A DNA stretch of 64,000 bases, from positions 2,871,001-2,935,000 of the forward strand of contig NZ_CP110973.1 of NCBI RefSeq assembly GCF_026248825.1. The letters are read 5' to 3'. This document shows positions 60,451-64,000 of the stretch, piece after piece (within the stretch, counting starts at the first letter, position 1; each line of letters begins with the position of its first letter). The translations under genes and the position numbers were made by a program. This DNA is from Larkinella insperata. GTDB taxonomy: Bacteria > Bacteroidota > Bacteroidia > Cytophagales > Spirosomataceae. The notes beneath the pieces were generated by a model. It was not told where the DNA came from, made no database searches, and saw only the letters and a program-made list of their open reading frames with translations.

Positions 60451-63400
60451 GGTGTGCAGCTTGACGCTCAACAATTGGACTTTCTTGTTTATCACGGGGC
60501 TTGATCCAGGCGATGTATAAAACCGGCACGGTCAGGAGCGCCATGATCATGGACCAAACCACCCCGACGGCAATCACACTGGCCAGCGGACTCCACATCG
60601 GCGAACCGGACAAAATCATGGGTAGAACGCCAATCGCGGCAGCCATCGCCGTCAGGAAAATGGGCCGCAAGCGTCGCTTACCCGATTCAATAGCCGCCGT
60701 CCGAATGTCCATTCCGTGCCGCAGCAACTCATTGGTATGATCGACCAGGATGATGGCATTGCGGACCACAATGCCCGACAAACTGATCAGGCCGACGAAA
60801 GCCGTGAACCCGAAATTGTTGCCGGTAATGAACAGCCCAAACAGGGCGCCGAATAGACTCAGCGGGATGGTGAGCATCACAATGGCGGCTTCTTTCAGGT
60901 TGCGGAACTGGAACAGAAGGATGAAAAAGATGAGTACCAGACTGATGACCAGGACTGTAATCATCTGGCTGAAGGTTTCCTGCTTGTTGGCAAACTCCCC
61001 GCCGTATTCGATGCGGTAACCCGCCGGGAGTTGGATTTTGGCAACGTCGGGTTGAATCTGTTTCAATAGTTCGGCGGCCAGGACTCCGTGGCGGGTTTCG
61101 CTCTGGACGGTCAGCGTCCGAACACCGTTGCGGTGCATGATTTTGCCCGTCTGCCATTCCGGTTGAATATTGGCAATCTGACGAAGCGGTACGCGGGCCT
61201 GCGTTACCGGCGATTCGAGATAGGTGTTCTGTAAATCGTTGGTGGTCTGCCGGTTCTGCTCGTTCAGGCGCAATACGATGTCCACGCCGTTAGTGCCTTC
61301 GTAAAGCGTTGAAACGGGTGCTCCGCTAAAGCCGGTGTATACCATTTGCGCAATGCTGGACGTGGTGAATCCCAGGCGGTTGGCCTCGTCTTTCAGTTGG
61401 ATGCTGATGCCGTAGTAATCCTCCCGGAAGTCATTCCGAACCAGGGCGCTGCCGTGCGCTTTTGCTACGATCTCCTGTACCTGCTGCCCAATCTGTTTCA
61501 GGCGGTTAATGTCTTCGCCCACAATCCGCACCTCGACCGGCGCTTTCAGGGGTTGGCCCTGTTGCATCAGTTTTACCTGCGGCATTCCTTCGGGAATCAA
61601 CTGACCAACTTTCTGCGCCAGTTCATCCGACAAGGCTTCGGTGGTCTGCTCCGAAGTCGTATTGATCAGAATCTGGGCGTAATTACTGACGGGCACTTCC
61701 GGCGAAAAGTTGTAGTAAAAACGCGGTGCGCTGGTGCCGACAAACGTGGCAAACGACGTAACCCGCTGATCCTTTCTGACTAGATTTTCCACTTTCTGGA
61801 TGGCTTTTTCGGTTTTCTCCAGTTTCGTGCCCGTTGGCATCCAGAGTTCCACCACAAACTGATTACGCTCGGCAGCCGGGAAGAATTTCTGACGCACCCC
61901 ACCGAAGTAAAGCAACCCTGCCAAAACAATGGTAATCAGGCTAACGCTCACCACCGGGACCGGGTGTTTGACCGACCATTCCAGCGCGGCATTGTAGCCG
62001 TTCTGCATTCGGTCGAGCAGCGAAAATTTCTTCTCGCGGTTGGTTTCGGCGCTCGGATCATGTAGCCCTTTTTTGATGAAGGTGTAACACAGCAACGGGG
62101 TCAGCACCATCGCCACGATGAACGAGGAAGCCAGCGCAATCGCTACCGTCCACGGCAGGGCGTTGATAAACTCCCCAACGGCTCCCGTCAGAAGCACCAT
62201 CGGCATGAAGGAAGCAATGATCGTCACCGTAGCGGCCAGCACCGGAATGACCAGATCGCTCGCGCTGCGCCAGGCGGCAGTCCAGCGATCCAGCCCTTCG
62301 TCCAGCAGTTCGACGTAGTTGTCGGCAATCACAATGGCATCGTCCACCACCATGCCCAGCACCACGATCAGGGCGGCCAGCGAAACCTGGTGCAACTCAA
62401 TGCCAAACGCGTGCATCAGCGCAAACGTCACGGCCACCGTCATCGGAATCGCCATCGCAGCCACGGCGGCAATGCGGAATGGCAGCAGCAAAATGACCAC
62501 TACCACAACCGAGAAAATAGCCAGGAAAAACTCCCCGATAAAGTGCGACACATTGGCATCAACCATTTGCGGCTGGTTCACAATGGTGGTCAGTTTCACG
62601 TTGGCTGGTAACCGCTTCGATACTTCCGCGATCTTCCGGTTTACTTCCTGACCAAACTGAACAATGTTGTTGCCCTCGTGCATTTGCACCGTCAGGATCA
62701 TGGCTTTGTGTCCGTTGACGCTGATTTTGCTCGTTGGCTCGGCATATTCCCGGCGAACGGTAGCCACATCGCCCAGTCGCACAATTGCCCCGGACCGGGA
62801 AGCGCCGACGATCTGGTTGACAATTTCTTTTTCGGTATTGTAGTAGCCGCTGGTGTAAAGCGGAGTCCGGCTGTTTTCCGTTTTCAGGTCGCCCGTCGCA
62901 CCGATGGTGTTCTGCGATTGCAGCAATCTCACCACCTGTTGCAGGTTGACACCGTACTGCGATAATTTCTCCGAATTGGACGAAACGGTGATCTGCTCTT
63001 TCTGCTCACCAATGCGTTTAATTTTCGATACTGCCCTGATCGTCCGCAGGTTATCTTCCAGTTTTTGGGTGTAATCTCTTAGTTGGGAATAACTGGCCTG
63101 ATCGCTTTCGATCCCGATGACCAGCGCTTCGGTATCGCCAAAGTCGGAATTGACAATCGGTCCGCGCACGCCCTGCGGCAAATCCAGCGTTTTGACCACC
63201 AGCAACTGGTGGCGCAGTTTGCTCCAGAACACGTCGGGATTTTTGACGTTTTCGCCCAGTTCGACGTTCACGACAACCATCCCGTCCTGCGTGGTCGAAT
63301 AAGTTTTGTCTTTACGAACTTCCTCAAACTGAAACAGGTATTGCTCCAGCTTTTTGGTTACCTGATCTTCAACCTGGGCCGAGTTGGCGCCGGGGTAAAA

Positions 63401-63547
63401 GGCCAGCACCAGCCCCTGACGAACCGTGATTTTCGGGTCTTCCCGGCGTGGCATGGTCAGTAACGAGTTGATGCCCACCGCGAAGAGCAACAGCAACACC
63501 GACAGGGTGACCTGTTTGTATTTTAAAGATGCCTGAACAAAATTCAT
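60437..63547 (-). CDS. RND-family efflux pump permease
   Basis: A 1036-residue inner-membrane pump of the AcrB/MexF superfamily with twelve membrane segments and two large periplasmic loops (about 35-330 and 560-860). Landmarks are MPRREDPKITVRQGLVLAFYPG at the N-terminus, VVDDAIVIADNYVELLDEG in TM4 with the proton-relay Asp pair, and NAIILVDHTNELLRHG in the second half. Sequence features suit the AcrB/efflux group rather than heavy-metal CzcA. It lies between the HlyD-type adaptor (8 nt) and TolC genes. Confidence 0.94.
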   Translation of the reverse strand: MNFVQASLKYKQVTLSVLLLLFAVGINSLLTMPRREDPKITVRQGLVLAFYPGANSAQVEDQVTKKLEQYLFQFEEVRKDKTYSTTQDGMVVVNVELGENVKNPDVFWSKLRHQLLVVKTLDLPQGVRGPIVNSDFGDTEALVIGIESDQASYSQLRDYTQKLEDNLRTIRAVSKIKRIGEQKEQITVSSNSEKLSQYGVNLQQVVRLLQSQNTIGATGDLKTENSRTPLYTSGYYNTEKEIVNQIVGASRSGAIVRLGDVATVRREYAEPTSKISVNGHKAMILTVQMHEGNNIVQFGQEVNRKIAEVSKRLPANVKLTTIVNQPQMVDANVSHFIGEFFLAIFSVVVVVILLLPFRIAAVAAMAIPMTVAVTFALMHAFGIELHQVSLAALIVVLGMVVDDAIVIADNYVELLDEGLDRWTAAWRSASDLVIPVLAATVTIIASFMPMVLLTGAVGEFINALPWTVAIALASSFIVAMVLTPLLCYTFIKKGLHDPSAETNREKKFSLLDRMQNGYNAALEWSVKHPVPVVSVSLITIVLAGLLYFGGVRQKFFPAAERNQFVVELWMPTGTKLEKTEKAIQKVENLVRKDQRVTSFATFVGTSAPRFYYNFSPEVPVSNYAQILINTTSEQTTEALSDELAQKVGQLIPEGMPQVKLMQQGQPLKAPVEVRIVGEDINRLKQIGQQVQEIVAKAHGSALVRNDFREDYYGISIQLKDEANRLGFTTSSIAQMVYTGFSGAPVSTLYEGTNGVDIVLRLNEQNRQTTNDLQNTYLESPVTQARVPLRQIANIQPEWQTGKIMHRNGVRTLTVQSETRHGVLAAELLKQIQPDVAKIQLPAGYRIEYGGEFANKQETFSQMITVLVISLVLIFFILLFQFRNLKEAAIVMLTIPLSLFGALFGLFITGNNFGFTAFVGLISLSGIVVRNAIILVDHTNELLRHGMDIRTAAIESGKRRLRPIFLTAMAAAIGVLPMILSGSPMWSPLASVIAVGVVWSMIMALLTVPVLYIAWIKPRDKQESPIVERQAAHHEID

Positions 63548-63555
63548 CGCTGTGG

Positions 63556-64000
63556 TTATTTAGAGAGTGAAATCAAAGTGCCGTCGCTGAGCTTTTGCTG
63601 GCCACCGGTGACGACCAGTTCCTTGTCGTTTAATCCCGACGTAATTTCAATCTGATTGTTAATGAGTTGGCCAACGCTGACTTTGCGTTTGAACGCTTTT
63701 TGCTGAGCTGAATCGACCACGAAAACGTAGCTTTGGTTATCCAGATCGTGCAACACCGCTTCGGCGGGAAGGGCCAGCAGGTCGGCTTTCAGGTTGGAAG
63801 CCAGCTTCACCTCGGCAATCATGCCGGGGCGGATCAGTTGTTTGGGATTTTTCAACTGGATTTTGACCGTAAAGGCCCGCGAACTGGCGTCAGCCGCCGA
63901 ACCCACTTCGGTCACTTTGCCGATAAACGTCTCATTCAAAGACGACACCAGCACCGAAGCCGATTGCCCGAGTTTAATGTTATGCAGTTCGTTTTCGGGA
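63556..64000 (-). CDS. HlyD/RND-adaptor protein, C-terminal part
   Basis: The last 147 residues of a periplasmic adaptor (membrane fusion protein); the frame is open to the window edge, so the N-terminus lies outside. Visible are the beta-barrel (SLNETFIGKVTEVGSAADASSRAFTVKIQL with the typical GKV/I-xxI region) and the membrane-proximal domain (LPAEAVLHDLDNQSYVFVVD, ELVVTGGQQKLSDGTLI). It links the RND pump to TolC. The operon order adaptor-pump-channel is the usual one in Bacteroidota. Confidence 0.92.
   Translation of the reverse strand, partial: PENELHNIKLGQSASVLVSSLNETFIGKVTEVGSAADASSRAFTVKIQLKNPKQLIRPGMIAEVKLASNLKADLLALPAEAVLHDLDNQSYVFVVDSAQQKAFKRKVSVGQLINNQIEITSGLNDKELVVTGGQQKLSDGTLISLSK

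Overview
The window reads as a chromosomal segment of a Bacteroidota bacterium, most likely order Cytophagales and close to the Spirosoma/Larkinella group. This rests on gene families and signals, not on any search: SusC/SusD and STN-type TonB-dependent receptors, DUF4249 and DUF4270 proteins, gliding proteins GldA and GldD, LytS/LytTR signalling, S46 and S9 exopeptidases, start sites without a clear Shine-Dalgarno, and several matches to the Bacteroidota promoter TTTG-N19-TAnnTTTG. I see no tRNA, rRNA, CRISPR array, insertion sequence or prophage.

Layout. 1-653: 5' part of an STN-type SusC receptor (minus strand). 1409-4233: four-gene signalling operon (exported TPR-like protein, LytS-type kinase, small membrane protein, LytTR regulator). 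4457-9265: envelope block uppS-bamA-skp-skp. 9494-11128: exported Ig-fold protein, facing lspA and proline dehydrogenase. 13545-14648: DAHP synthase/chorismate mutase fusion. 14715-26037: three tandem copies of a module made of a TonB-dependent receptor and a DUF4249 lipoprotein, with an aminoglycoside-kinase gene broken by one stop codon at the end of the third module. 26155-33709: NADH dehydrogenase II, S46 peptidase, cytochrome b and a molybdopterin oxidoreductase (an MsrPQ-like pair), and an S9 peptidase. 33989-40878: SusC-SusD-lipoprotein unit with a long leader, then an aminotransferase with a Tat-like signal. 41028-46096: aroB, a DUF4136 lipoprotein, gldA, an LprI-like protein and an amino-acid permease. 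46152-46286: a strong promoter followed about 100 nt later by a terminator with no reading frame between, a candidate small RNA. 46364-50278 (minus): zinc metallopeptidase, heptose-1-phosphate adenylyltransferase, flippase-like protein, panD, panC. 50479-55233: degenerate starch-synthase-like protein, DUF4270 protein, glmS, ridA. 55327-59090: gltX, small conserved proteins, AIM24-like protein, GldD. 59095-64000 (minus): TolC-RND-HlyD tripartite efflux operon, the adaptor running off the window.

Together the genes describe a Gram-negative, gliding, polymer- and peptide-scavenging lifestyle: outer-membrane assembly (BamA, Skp, UppS, LspA, heptose activation), outer-membrane uptake (SusCD and other TonB receptors), periplasmic peptide breakdown (S46, S9) and central biosynthesis (aromatic amino acids, pantothenate, glucosamine-6-phosphate). 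The most unusual signals are the triplicated receptor/DUF4249 array with its broken resistance-type kinase, the small-RNA candidate at 46189-46286, a promoter element in the loop of a terminator ahead of aroB, a starch-synthase-like protein lacking its substrate motif, and dispersed inverted repeats next to stop codons.
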